DNA from: Melioribacter roseus
GTDB taxonomy: Bacteria; Bacteroidota; Ignavibacteria; Ignavibacteriales; Melioribacteraceae
NCBI GenBank assembly: GCA_020722065.1
Contig: DYLK01000007.1
Span: 36,934 to 100,933 of the forward strand
Reading direction: 5' to 3'
DNA: 64,000 nucleotides
Shown: positions 1 through 8,122 of the stretch, piece after piece
How the letters are laid out: each line of letters opens with the position of its first letter
Numbering within the stretch: the stretch's first letter is position 1
The notes under the pieces: generated by a model
The model's input: only the letters and a program-made list of their open reading frames with translations
Told to the model about the DNA's origin: nothing
Databases searched by the model: none
Made by a program: the position numbers and the translations under genes

Positions 1-1
1 A

Positions 2-1372
2 CCAAACAACAAAAGACGATTTCATTGGAAAAATCATCACCCTATCGCACATTATTTAATTTCATTAGCTATGACAAATTATGCTATTTATGAACAAGAT
101 TTTATTACAACAAACAATGAAATAATGCCTGTTATTCATTATAACTACCCACAAAATTTAACTACTTCACGAATTTCACAATTACAAAAAACTACTTCAA
201 TGCTTGCTTTATTTAGCGAACTTTACGGTGAATATCCTTATCTTGATGAAAAATACGGACATGCAGAATTCGGTTGGAATGGTGGAATGGAACACCAAAC
301 AGTAAGTTCAATGGGAGCTTACGGAGAAACGATTGTGGCACACGAACTTGCTCATCAATGGTTTGGCGATAAAGTTACTTGTGCAAATTGGGAAAATATT
401 TGGCTAAACGAGGGTTTTGCAACATTTTCTGAAGCTGTTTGGCTTGGTCATGTTTATGGTGATTCTTTTTATCAAAATAGAATTGAAATGTATATGTCTG
501 ATGCTAAATATGCAGAAGGTTCTATTTTTGTCGAAAATCCAAATTCTGTTTACGAGATATTTAATTATAATAGATCTTATGCCAAAGCAGCTGTTGTTTT
601 GCACATGTTAAAAGGAATTGTTGGGGAAGAAGTCTTTTATGAAATTCTCAGGACTTATTTATCAGATAGCAGATTAGCATATAACGTAGCCGTAACTGAA
701 GATTTTCAAGCAATTGCCGAAAGCGTTACTGGCTTACATCTAAATTATTTCTTTTCAGAATGGATATATGGCGAAAATTACCCGAAATATTATGTTGATT
801 GGAAACATCTAAACACTGCAAATAGCTACGAATACAATTTAAATATCACACAACAAACAAACACAAATCCTAGAATTTTCACGATGCCAATCGAAATTGA
901 CATTAATTTTTTTGATGGAACTGATTCTACTTGTATTGTAACTAACAGCTCAGCTAATCAAAATTTCAATTTCATTTTTGATAAAGCCGTTACTTCAATA
1001 AGTTTTGACCCACGCAATAAAATATTAAAATCTGTATTAAGTTTCTCAAACCTTGAAGATGAATCTTTGCAACCAGCAAAATTTGAGTTAAACCAAAATT
1101 ATCCAAATCCAGTAAATGCAAAATCTGGGGAAAACAATTCAACAATTATTCGATTTTCTATTCCTGAAAGCAAAAATTCGCAGTTATCAAATGTAAAACT
1201 TGTGCTTTACAATTCACTTGGTCAGCAAATCGATGAAATTATTAATAAACCTCTTCTTTCTGGCAAACATGAAATAGAATTTAATGTAGAACATTTGAGC
1301 CCAGGTGTTTATTTCTATCAACTTCAATATTTGGGTAACTCATTAACAAAAAAATTGATAATATTAAAATAG
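2..1372 (+). CDS. M1 family aminopeptidase with T9SS sorting domain (5' end outside window)
   Basis: Zinc aminopeptidase of the M1 (gluzincin) family, which removes N-terminal residues from peptides; here exported. The frame is open to the left edge, so the N-terminal domain and signal peptide are missing. Visible are the substrate-binding motif GGMEHQT (the usual GxMEN with His in place of Asn), the zinc site HELAH at bases 341-355, and the third ligand Glu in NEGFATF at 410-412, giving HExxH-x18-E. After a beta-rich region the last 85 or so residues form a T9SS type A signal: FELNQNYPNPVN, then SPGVYFYQL and a Lys-containing end, for passage through the outer membrane and surface attachment. 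The first internal ATG (71) lies inside the domain and is not the start. Family assignment is firm; the peptide substrate is unknown. Confidence 0.92.
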   Translation, partial: PNNKRRFHWKNHHPIAHYLISLAMTNYAIYEQDFITTNNEIMPVIHYNYPQNLTTSRISQLQKTTSMLALFSELYGEYPYLDEKYGHAEFGWNGGMEHQTVSSMGAYGETIVAHELAHQWFGDKVTCANWENIWLNEGFATFSEAVWLGHVYGDSFYQNRIEMYMSDAKYAEGSIFVENPNSVYEIFNYNRSYAKAAVVLHMLKGIVGEEVFYEILRTYLSDSRLAYNVAVTEDFQAIAESVTGLHLNYFFSEWIYGENYPKYYVDWKHLNTANSYEYNLNITQQTNTNPRIFTMPIEIDINFFDGTDSTCIVTNSSANQNFNFIFDKAVTSISFDPRNKILKSVLSFSNLEDESLQPAKFELNQNYPNPVNAKSGENNSTIIRFSIPESKNSQLSNVKLVLYNSLGQQIDEIINKPLLSGKHEIEFNVEHLSPGVYFYQLQYLGNSLTKKLIILK

Positions 1373-1466
1373 GATTAATTGGTTTTTTGTTTTGAAAATG
1401 TTATTTTTTCACTAACAATTAATGTGAAAGATTGACTTGATTATAATTATAGATAAAATAATGATA

Positions 1467-1500
1467 AACAATCCTATTGTCGAAGAGGGGATTGTTTTTT
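1467..1500 (+). terminator. Rho-independent terminator after the M1 peptidase
   Basis: Stem AACAATCC (1467-1474) pairs with GGATTGTT (1489-1496), with a 14-nt loop, and runs into a T tract ending at 1500. It lies 95 bases after the M1 stop. A sigma70-like TTGACT (1432-1437), 16-bp spacer and TAAAAT (1454-1459) sit directly in front, so the hairpin could instead begin a short leader RNA for ilvE. Confidence 0.6.
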
Positions 1501-1504
1501 ACTT

Positions 1505-1534
1505 GCCCGGTTAAGTTTTTCACCGGGCTTTTTT
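1505..1534 (+). terminator. GC-rich hairpin with T tract in front of ilvE
   Basis: GCCCGGT (1505-1511) pairs with ACCGGGC (1522-1528), closed by a 10-base loop and followed by six T. It has the form of an intrinsic terminator and ends 26 bases before the ilvE start. It may be a second terminator for the upstream gene or an attenuator for ilvE. No ORF rich in Leu/Ile/Val codons is visible in the short leader. Confidence 0.6.
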
Positions 1535-1560
1535 ATTCAAAAAATAAAGGAAGTTAAATT

Positions 1561-2622
1561 ATGATTTCAGCGAAAGATGAAGAAATGAAAAAAGTAGTTT
1601 TACCAGAGAAATTGGAATTTGGTAAATTGTTCACTCCACATATGTTTGAAATGGATTACGATGAAAATCTCGGTGGTTGGTTAGAACCTAAAATTGTTGA
1701 TTTTGCAAATCTTTCTATGCATCCTGCGTCAATGGTTTTTCATTACGGTTTAGAGATTTTTGAAGGACTAAAAGCATACAAACAAATTGATGGAAAAATT
1801 GCTCTATTCCGCCCAGAAAAGAATTTTGAAAGACTAAATCGTTCTGCAGCAAGACTTAGTATGCCACAAGTGGATATTGATTTGGCTTTGCAATTTTTAA
1901 ATGAACTTATCTTAATCGATAAAGATTGGATTCCAACTAAGGAAAATTACTCACTTTATATTCGCCCATTATTAATTGCAACCGACCCAATCCTCGGTGT
2001 TCGTCCCGCAACAAAATTTAAGTTATTATTTATTCTATCTCCCGTAGGTCCATATTACCCTGAAGGTTTCAGACCGATAGCAATTTCAGCTACAGATAAA
2101 TATGTGCGTGCGGTTAGAAAAGGTATTGGGGAATGTAAAACCGGTGGAAATTATGCCGCAAGTCTATTAGCACAAAAAGAAGCTCGAGCGCGTGGATATT
2201 CACAAGTTCTTTGGTTAGATGCAATCGAACAAAAATATATTGAAGAAGTTGGAACGATGAATTTATTTATACGATTCAAAAATGAAATTGTAACTTCACC
2301 ACTAACTGGTTCAATTTTACCTGGAGTTACACGTGATGCTGTGATTACAATTCTTAAAGAATGGAATTACAACATTGTTGAACGCCGTGTTTTAATTGAA
2401 GAAGTTTATACTGAATATGAAAAAGGAAATTTGATTGAAATATTCGGAACAGGAACTGCAGCAGTTATTGCATCAGTTAATAAATTGGAGTTCAACGATA
2501 GAATAATTGATTTCCAAACTGAAGAAGCTGGTGAATTGGCATCCCGTTTATACAAGGAAATTACCGGTATCCAATTCGGTAAAATCGAAGACACACATGA
2601 TTGGATTCGAATTGTAGAATAA
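1561..2622 (+). CDS. ilvE: Branched-chain amino acid aminotransferase
   Basis: PLP-dependent fold-type IV transaminase that interconverts leucine, isoleucine and valine with their 2-oxo acids, using glutamate/2-oxoglutarate. At 353 residues it matches the longer BCAT (ilvE type II) subgroup rather than the roughly 300-residue E. coli type. Markers are HYGLEIFEGLKAYK near residue 60, RPxxNFERLNRSAARL around 95, the PLP-lysine region KTGGNYAASLLAQ near 195, and EEVGTMNLF followed by SPLTGSILPGVTRD around 225-260. ATG at 1561 is preceded by AAGGAAG with 6-nt spacing. It is a single-gene unit between a hairpin (1505-1534) and a terminator (2654-2679). Cytoplasmic. Confidence 0.93.
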   Translation: MISAKDEEMKKVVLPEKLEFGKLFTPHMFEMDYDENLGGWLEPKIVDFANLSMHPASMVFHYGLEIFEGLKAYKQIDGKIALFRPEKNFERLNRSAARLSMPQVDIDLALQFLNELILIDKDWIPTKENYSLYIRPLLIATDPILGVRPATKFKLLFILSPVGPYYPEGFRPIAISATDKYVRAVRKGIGECKTGGNYAASLLAQKEARARGYSQVLWLDAIEQKYIEEVGTMNLFIRFKNEIVTSPLTGSILPGVTRDAVITILKEWNYNIVERRVLIEEVYTEYEKGNLIEIFGTGTAAVIASVNKLEFNDRIIDFQTEEAGELASRLYKEITGIQFGKIEDTHDWIRIVE

Positions 2623-2653
2623 TCTTGAAGTTTACTCACTTTATGAAAAATTA

Positions 2654-2679
2654 AAAATCCCGTTTTTGAACGGGATTTT
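2654..2679. terminator. Bidirectional terminator between ilvE and the cytochrome gene
   Basis: Ten-base-pair stem AAAATCCCGT (2654-2663) with ACGGGATTTT (2670-2679) and a 6-nt loop. A/T runs on both sides suit termination of the convergent genes ilvE (+) and the cytochrome (-). Confidence 0.85.
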
Positions 2680-2690
2680 TTATTAATAGT

Positions 2691-3245
2691 TTATTTCTTA
2701 TTAGGAATTGGATGCTGAATTTTTGTCCACATTTCCTTAAAATTAAATGGTTTGTATGCTGGACTTTTCGGATTGTGGCAAGAAACACACATTTTTTCAA
2801 TATCTTTTTCATTCTTGTAATCTATTAATCCATTTTTTACAGCTTTTGCATGATCTTTCATAATTGGCATTGCTTTATATTCAGAACCTGCACCGTGACA
2901 ACTTTCGCATTGAACACCATCTGAAAAGTTAAAATCTTTTGTTAACAAATTTGCCGAGAGATTATGTTGTGGGACATGACAATCCAAACATTCTGGGGTT
3001 TCTGCTGCTTTTGTTTTATAACCTTTTTCTTTTGCAATTTTATCAGCTTTTGCTGTTTGAAGTGTGTTGAAGGCTTTAGAGTGCGGATCAGATTCCCATT
3101 TTTTTATCTGATTCCCGTATTTTTCAGCTTTATGGCACATTGCACACTTTTGAACTCCAACAAATTTATTTTGCGAAACAACGTTTGTTGAAAATCCAAC
3201 TATTAAAAAAAGTGCAATCTGTATTAAAAATGAATTATTTCTCAT
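2691..3245 (-). CDS. Periplasmic tetraheme cytochrome c (cytochrome c554-like)
   Basis: Secreted c-type cytochrome of 184 residues. An N-terminal hydrophobic signal peptide (about residues 5-24, ending VVSQ) precedes four CxxCH haem-attachment motifs: CAMCH (34-38), CLDCH (86-90), CESCH (113-117) and CVSCH (153-157). The stretch WESDPHSKAF after the first haem resembles the W-x-x-S-x-H-x-x-AF element of cytochrome c554-type multihaem proteins. Likely role: electron transfer in the periplasm. Partner and redox substrate cannot be read from context, because no reductase gene is adjacent. It stands alone, between a terminator and the divergent pheA. Maturation needs a cytochrome c synthesis system that is not in this window (the CcsA-like gene at 40.3 kb is more like HemX). 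Confidence 0.88.
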   Translation of the reverse strand: MRNNSFLIQIALFLIVGFSTNVVSQNKFVGVQKCAMCHKAEKYGNQIKKWESDPHSKAFNTLQTAKADKIAKEKGYKTKAAETPECLDCHVPQHNLSANLLTKDFNFSDGVQCESCHGAGSEYKAMPIMKDHAKAVKNGLIDYKNEKDIEKMCVSCHNPKSPAYKPFNFKEMWTKIQHPIPNKK

Positions 3246-3328
3246 ACTGCTACCAAATTTTATTTACAAATATAATTGTTCAAGTTAAATAAGAAAATTG
3301 TTATTTTTCAATTTTTAATAGGTGAAAA

Positions 3329-4489
3329 ATGACAGAACTTGAAAAATGCAGAATAGAAATAGATGAAATTGATAATCAAATTATAAAACTTCTTGGGATT
3401 CGTAGAAAATTAAGTAAAAAAGTAATTGAAATTAAGGATTTACATGATTTCCCTCTTCGTGATAAAGAAAGAGAAAGAATCTTGTTGGAAAAATTAGTCG
3501 AAATTGGTAAAAATTATGGTGTCGATTCAAATTTAATTCAGAAAATATATCTTGAAATTATTGATGATTCCGTAAAACTTCAGCAAAACTACCTTTATAA
3601 AATTGGGGAATTAAATGAATCTTCAAGTGATATAATAAAAGTTGCAATTCAAGGAATAAAAGGCTCTTTTAGTTATTTAGCCACAAAAAAATTCTTTTCT
3701 CATAATAAAAAAATAATTGAATTTATCAGCTATAAACGTTTTGAAGATGTTGCAAATTCTGTGGAAAAAGGCGAAGCAGATTATGCAGTTTTGCCAATCG
3801 AAAACACAACTTCTGGCGGAATTAATGAAGTTTATGATTTACTTTTACACACAACTCTTTCTATTGTTGGGGAAGAACGTTATGAAATAAAGCATGTTCT
3901 TGCGGCAACAGAAATGGTTTCGCTATCTGAAATCACTAAAATTTATGCACATTATCAGGCTGCTTCGCAATGTAACCAATTTATTGCAAGTCTTGGTGAA
4001 GTTGCAATTGAATATTATGCCGATACCGCAATGTCTGTTCAAAAAATAAAGGAAGAAAATAATCCTCATTTTGCTGCAATTGCTAGTGCAGATGCTGCAA
4101 ATCTATTCGGAGCTGTAATATTAAAAGACAATATTGCAAACCAGACAAAGAATTTTACAAGATTTTTAATTTGTGCAAGAAAACCAATTGAATTAGATAA
4201 AAGAATAGAAAGTAAAACTTCCCTCGTTTTTGCGACATCACACACTGCTGGAGCATTAGTTGAAGTTTTATCAATTTTTAGAAAATATGATTTGAATTTA
4301 ACCAAATTGGAGTCTCGCCCGATTCTTGAAAATCCTTGGGAAGAAATGTTTTATCTTGATTTTGAAGGCAGCATTTATCAAAATAAAGTTAAACAAGCAA
4401 TCGAAGAATTAAATCCATTTACAAGATTTGTAAAGATTTTGGGCTCTTATCCTAAAAATGAAATAGATAGAATACAATTTCCAGATTAA
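3329..4489 (+). CDS. pheA: Bifunctional chorismate mutase / prephenate dehydratase
   Basis: Converts chorismate to prephenate and then phenylpyruvate in phenylalanine synthesis. It has 386 residues in three parts. Residues 1-90 form an AroQ-type chorismate mutase helix bundle (RIEIDEIDNQIIKLLGIRRK). Residues 110-290 form the prephenate dehydratase, starting VAIQGIKGSFSYLA and ending with the catalytic NFTRF motif. Residues 300-380 form an ACT domain with GALVEVL and LESRP, the phenylalanine-binding elements, so feedback inhibition by Phe is expected. Length and order match E. coli P-protein. The start ATG follows TAGGTG. The stop overlaps the convergent gene by four bases. Confidence 0.95.
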   Translation: MTELEKCRIEIDEIDNQIIKLLGIRRKLSKKVIEIKDLHDFPLRDKERERILLEKLVEIGKNYGVDSNLIQKIYLEIIDDSVKLQQNYLYKIGELNESSSDIIKVAIQGIKGSFSYLATKKFFSHNKKIIEFISYKRFEDVANSVEKGEADYAVLPIENTTSGGINEVYDLLLHTTLSIVGEERYEIKHVLAATEMVSLSEITKIYAHYQAASQCNQFIASLGEVAIEYYADTAMSVQKIKEENNPHFAAIASADAANLFGAVILKDNIANQTKNFTRFLICARKPIELDKRIESKTSLVFATSHTAGALVEVLSIFRKYDLNLTKLESRPILENPWEEMFYLDFEGSIYQNKVKQAIEELNPFTRFVKILGSYPKNEIDRIQFPD

Positions 4490-5013
4490 CGTATGATTCT
4501 AAATATTTGTATATAAAACTGATTAAATCTTGCGAATGGATTTTCTAAAGAGAAACCATATTTTAATCCGAAATTAATATTTATATTTTCTAATAATTCA
4601 ATTATTTCAAATTCTGTGTGCAAATAAAGTCCGTTGGCGTACTTTTCTTGGTTTTCATAAATATTATCAATAAAATATGAATACCCAATTCCACTTAATA
4701 TTCGTGTGTTTCCTGCAAAAGATTCTTCATAAAATCCACCAATAGAATAAATATTCATCTTACTAAAAAACCTTTCATTTTCATTCCAAGGAAGATAAAA
4801 TTTCACTTTTTTCTGATTTATGATATTCCCCACAATCCCAAATCCATAGTTTTCAACTTCATATCTTACAGAAAATATTATTGGAATTGACAAAATTTCT
4901 GGAGATTCTGAAGAAATATTTCCAAAGCCACTGCCAATTCCAACACTAACTTGCGCTAAATTAACAATAGGAACGAAGAAAAAAAATATTAGTATAAGTA
5001 ACTTAATTTTCAT
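4486..5013 (-). CDS. Hypothetical exported protein, probable small outer-membrane barrel
   Basis: I do not recognise the family. The 175-residue product starts with a clear signal peptide (MKIKLLILIFFFF...VNLAQ, cleavage near residue 21). The rest is a run of alternating aromatic/polar segments with Gly turns (VSVGIGSGFG, GFGIVGNI, YSIGGFY, ILSGIGYSYF, INFGLKYGFSL) and ends in a strand FYIQIFRIIR. That pattern suggests a small beta-barrel or porin-like protein; this is inference from composition only. Its stop codon overlaps the pheA stop (4486-4489), and the 5' end faces the SNase gene across 44 bases. Confidence 0.6.
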   Translation of the reverse strand: MKIKLLILIFFFFVPIVNLAQVSVGIGSGFGNISSESPEILSIPIIFSVRYEVENYGFGIVGNIINQKKVKFYLPWNENERFFSKMNIYSIGGFYEESFAGNTRILSGIGYSYFIDNIYENQEKYANGLYLHTEFEIIELLENININFGLKYGFSLENPFARFNQFYIQIFRIIR

Positions 5014-5057
5014 AAATTTTATTTGTTTTCAATAATAATAACTAATTGGTGTGAAAG

Positions 5058-5414
5058 TTGGATAAAAATTTATATTTCTACAAAGCAAAAGTTGTTGATG
5101 TTTACGATGGCGACACTTGTCGAGTTGATATCGATTTGGGTTTTAATACTTTATTAAAAAATGAGAAAATTCGACTTTATAAAATAAACGCTCCAGAAGT
5201 TACTGGCGAAGAAAAGGGAAATGGGAAAAAATCACGTGATTTTTTGAAAGAATTGATATTAAATAAAACTGTATTCGTTGAAACAATAAAAGATAAACAA
5301 GAAAAATATGGCCGATATTTAGCAACTATTTGGCTTGAAGATGAAAGCGGAAATATGATAAATATAAATCACTTTCTTGTTGAAAATGGTTTTGCCGAGT
5401 TTAAAGAATATTAA
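5058..5414 (+). CDS. Staphylococcal-nuclease-like (SNase/TNase) domain protein
   Basis: Single OB-fold SNase domain of 118 residues with the catalytic landmarks of thermonuclease: VYDGDTCRVD (Asp17 and Asp19, calcium side), IRLYKINAPE (Arg39, Glu47) and KYGRYLATIW (the second catalytic Arg). It should be a Ca2+-dependent phosphodiesterase acting on DNA or RNA. No signal peptide is visible, so it may act in the cytoplasm unless the start is wrong. The only workable start is TTG 5058: upstream GTG codons run into stops and no ATG occurs before the C-terminal third. The MltF-like gene follows within about 25 bases, suggesting co-transcription. Confidence 0.8.
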   Translation: MDKNLYFYKAKVVDVYDGDTCRVDIDLGFNTLLKNEKIRLYKINAPEVTGEEKGNGKKSRDFLKELILNKTVFVETIKDKQEKYGRYLATIWLEDESGNMININHFLVENGFAEFKEY

Positions 5415-5438
5415 AATTTCAAATAAATAGGTAGAAAT

Positions 5439-6902
5439 CTGATTATCAAAGGGAAAAAATATCCTAAACTTAAAATTGCAACCGCTCTACTGGGTGTTTT
5501 TTTATTCTTGTTTTCTGTAGTAGCAATTTCAAAGAATTTCATTTTTATGCAAAAAGATGAAAATCCACAAGTTCCATTCGACCTTTCCCACATCATCAAA
5601 AAAGATACTTTAGTTGCATTAACTGGTTATAATGCTTATAGTTACTTTGTTTACCAAGGCAAACCTATGGGCTATGAGTATGAACTTCTGAAACGATTTG
5701 CCAAAAAACTTGATGTTGAATTGCAAATAATCGTTCTAAAAGATATTAATCAAATGTTTGAATATCTTAACAAGGGGAAAGGTGATGTGATTGCTTTCAA
5801 TCTAACTGTGGATAAGGAACGAGCGGGAAAATACTATTTTACTGAAACATTGAATTATGCAAAACAAGTATTAATTCAGCGAAAACCAAAAAATTGGCAA
5901 AATCTCACAAAAAAAGAAATTGAGAAACAATTGATTGTAAACATAGAACAGCTTAAAGGGAAAACCGTTGTTGTTACTCGGGGCTCTGTTTATTCGCAAA
6001 CACTTAAAAAAATTTCTTCTGAAATTAAAAGTAAAATCAATATAAAATTAGCCAAAAATACTGAAACAACTGAGGATTTGATAAAACAAGTTTCTGAAGG
6101 GAAAATTGATTTTACAATTGCGGATGAAAATATCGCGAATCTTCTTCAAGCGTATTATTCAGATATAGATATTTCACTTGAACTTACAATTCCACAAAGA
6201 ATTGCTTGGGCTGTAAGGCAAACATCCGACACACTACTTACAACTTTAAACAATTGGCTTGAAAACGAAAAAAATTATACTACTTTTTATGCAATTTATG
6301 ACAAATATTACAAAAATAGGAATGCATTCCGAAGAAGATTTCAGAGTGAGTATTTTTCAAAAAATAGAAGGAAAATCTCGATTTTTGACAATCTTATAAA
6401 AAAATATGCAAAACTAATTGATTGGGATTGGAAAATGATTGCTGCTTTGATTTACGAAGAATCACAATTTGACCCAAGTGCCAAATCGTGGGTTGGTGCA
6501 GTCGGGTTAATGCAACTGATGCCTTTTGTTGCCGAAGAATATGGCGTTACTGATTTAGAAGATCCTAATCAGAATATTAAAGCAGGCGTTTCATACTTAA
6601 AATTGTTAAATGAATTTTGGAGTAGAAGAATTAAAGATGATGAACAAAGAATGAAGTTTGTACTTGCTTCATATAATATTGGTTACGGGCACATTCTTGA
6701 TGCAAGAAATTTAGCAAATAAATATGGCGCCGACCCAAATGTTTGGGATAATTCTGTAGAAGTTTTCTTATTAAAAAAATCCAATCCAGAATTTTATAAT
6801 GATGAAGTTGTAAAAAATGGTTTTGCTTTGGGAAAAGAAACAGTAAAATTTGTTAGAGAAGTTTTACAACGTTTTAATCATTATAAAAATCATTTTGGTT
6901 GA
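5439..6902 (+). CDS. Membrane-bound lytic murein transglycosylase, MltF-like
   Basis: Cleaves the glycan strand of peptidoglycan to 1,6-anhydro products. Domain order: signal anchor, a periplasmic solute-binding (SBP_bac_3-like) domain starting at LVALTGYNAYSYFVYQGKPM, and a C-terminal Slt goose-lysozyme domain (from LIDWDWKMIAALIYEESQFD) with catalytic Glu in the YEESQFDP motif, then GAVGLMQLMP and LASYNIGYGH. This is the MltF/YfhD arrangement. The first ATG/GTG/TTG is TTG 5508, but that start would cut the membrane segment. The frame stays open back to 5427 and encodes a basic stretch plus KLKIATALLGVFLFLFSVVA. I therefore place the start near CTG 5439 (AGG at 5429-5431) or ATT 5442. Function is firm, start uncertain. 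Confidence 0.85.
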   Translation: MIIKGKKYPKLKIATALLGVFLFLFSVVAISKNFIFMQKDENPQVPFDLSHIIKKDTLVALTGYNAYSYFVYQGKPMGYEYELLKRFAKKLDVELQIIVLKDINQMFEYLNKGKGDVIAFNLTVDKERAGKYYFTETLNYAKQVLIQRKPKNWQNLTKKEIEKQLIVNIEQLKGKTVVVTRGSVYSQTLKKISSEIKSKINIKLAKNTETTEDLIKQVSEGKIDFTIADENIANLLQAYYSDIDISLELTIPQRIAWAVRQTSDTLLTTLNNWLENEKNYTTFYAIYDKYYKNRNAFRRRFQSEYFSKNRRKISIFDNLIKKYAKLIDWDWKMIAALIYEESQFDPSAKSWVGAVGLMQLMPFVAEEYGVTDLEDPNQNIKAGVSYLKLLNEFWSRRIKDDEQRMKFVLASYNIGYGHILDARNLANKYGADPNVWDNSVEVFLLKKSNPEFYNDEVVKNGFALGKETVKFVREVLQRFNHYKNHFG

Positions 6903-6906
6903 TTTT

Positions 6907-7134
6907 TCAATCTTTTGTTTCATTTTTTGAGGATTTTGCACTTTCTGTTTTTTTGTTTTTATAATCTGTTAAATAAAATCCAGTCCCTTTAAATATTAAT
7001 CCTGAACCACCACCTATTAGTCTTTTTACCTTTCCACCACAAACTGGACATTCCTTCAAGTGTTCGTCTTTCATACTCTGAAAAACTTCAAAAATGTGAC
7101 CACATTCAACACATTTATAATCATAATTTGGCAT
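6907..7134 (-). CDS. FmdB-family zinc-ribbon protein
   Basis: A 75-residue protein starting MPNYDYKCVECGHIFEVFQS with a second Cys pair in KECPVCGGKVKRLIGGGSG. The two CxxC knuckles are the single zinc ribbon typical of the FmdB/CxxC_CXXC_SSSS family of putative regulatory proteins. The GxGF segment (FKGTGFYLTDY) and Lys/Ser-rich tail are also normal for the family. Molecular role is unknown in most bacteria. Its stop lies four bases from the convergent mltF-like stop, with no terminator hairpin between them. Confidence 0.85.
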   Translation of the reverse strand: MPNYDYKCVECGHIFEVFQSMKDEHLKECPVCGGKVKRLIGGGSGLIFKGTGFYLTDYKNKKTESAKSSKNETKD

Positions 7135-7196
7135 AAAATCTCATATTCTAATTTTTTAAATATTATTTGATATAAAAATGTAATAAAAAGTTGCAA

Positions 7197-8051
7197 TTAT
7201 TTTGAATATATTGAATTATAAATTGCAGAATAATCTAATTCAGATTCCCCGTTCGAAATTCCCTTTTCAATCAAATTGCTAATTACTTCAGATATTTTGG
7301 TATCAATTCCTAATTTTGAAAAACTTTCTGTAACAAGATTTACATCTTTTAGAAGATGTTTCAGCGGAAAATTAGCTTGCTCAAAATCTCGATTAAGCAT
7401 TTTTCCCAATTTTTTATCAAAAGTCGGGGCATAAATTGCACTTTCTCTTAAAATATCCATGAATTTTTCAATATCAATTCCCGATTTTTGTATAAAACCC
7501 AAGCTCATTGAAAATGATGCAGTTAAACTAGCAATCAGATGATTTAAAGCTAATTTCATAGCCGAAGCTTTTCCAATTTCGCCAATATGAACAATTTTTG
7601 AGCTAAATATTTTGAAGAATTCTATCCATTTTTGAAATTGAGTTTCACTTGCTCCAACTAAAGTAATCAAAGTTCTTGTTTTAATTTGCGGAATACTTCC
7701 TAAAACAGGCGATTCAATAAATTCTCCGCCAAGTGATTCAATTTTTTTTGCTAATTCAATATTTTGGTCGCTCGAAAGTGTTCCCATCTGAAAAAATGTT
7801 TTCCCCGTTAAAGAATTACATCTTGAAATTACTGAAATATTTGCTGTATAATCTGCCAAAACTGAAATGATAATATCTGAATTTTCAATTGCATTGTTTG
7901 GAGAATCAAACACAAAGCAATTTGAATAATTAGTTAGTTTTTCAGTTTTTGATTTTGTTCTATTGTAAACAAAAAGATGATAATTTTCCTTCAATAATTC
8001 TTCCGCTAAAGCAAATCCAAGCAAACCAGTTCCTAAAAAAGATATTTTCAT
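7197..8051 (-). CDS. NAD(P)-binding beta-hydroxyacid dehydrogenase (3-hydroxyisobutyrate dehydrogenase-like)
   Basis: Oxidoreductase of the 6-phosphogluconate/3-hydroxyisobutyrate dehydrogenase superfamily, 284 residues. The N-terminal Rossmann fold begins KISFLGTGLLGFALAEEL (dinucleotide-binding GxGxxG) and has an NRT segment after the second strand, which suggests NADP preference. The substrate-binding segment (ESPVLGSIPQIKTRTL) and the catalytic Lys in GKASAMKLALNHL (about residue 167) are in place. The C-terminal half is the all-helical dimer domain. Members act on glyoxylate, succinic semialdehyde, 3-hydroxyisobutyrate or tartronate semialdehyde; the substrate cannot be chosen here. Divergent from the surface protein at 8123. 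Confidence 0.82.
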   Translation of the reverse strand: MKISFLGTGLLGFALAEELLKENYHLFVYNRTKSKTEKLTNYSNCFVFDSPNNAIENSDIIISVLADYTANISVISRCNSLTGKTFFQMGTLSSDQNIELAKKIESLGGEFIESPVLGSIPQIKTRTLITLVGASETQFQKWIEFFKIFSSKIVHIGEIGKASAMKLALNHLIASLTASFSMSLGFIQKSGIDIEKFMDILRESAIYAPTFDKKLGKMLNRDFEQANFPLKHLLKDVNLVTESFSKLGIDTKISEVISNLIEKGISNGESELDYSAIYNSIYSK

Positions 8052-8122
8052 TTTGTTAAATTTTTGTAATTTTTTTACGATAATTTAATATAGTTTATTT
8101 AATTCTAATAAGGAGAAAATCT

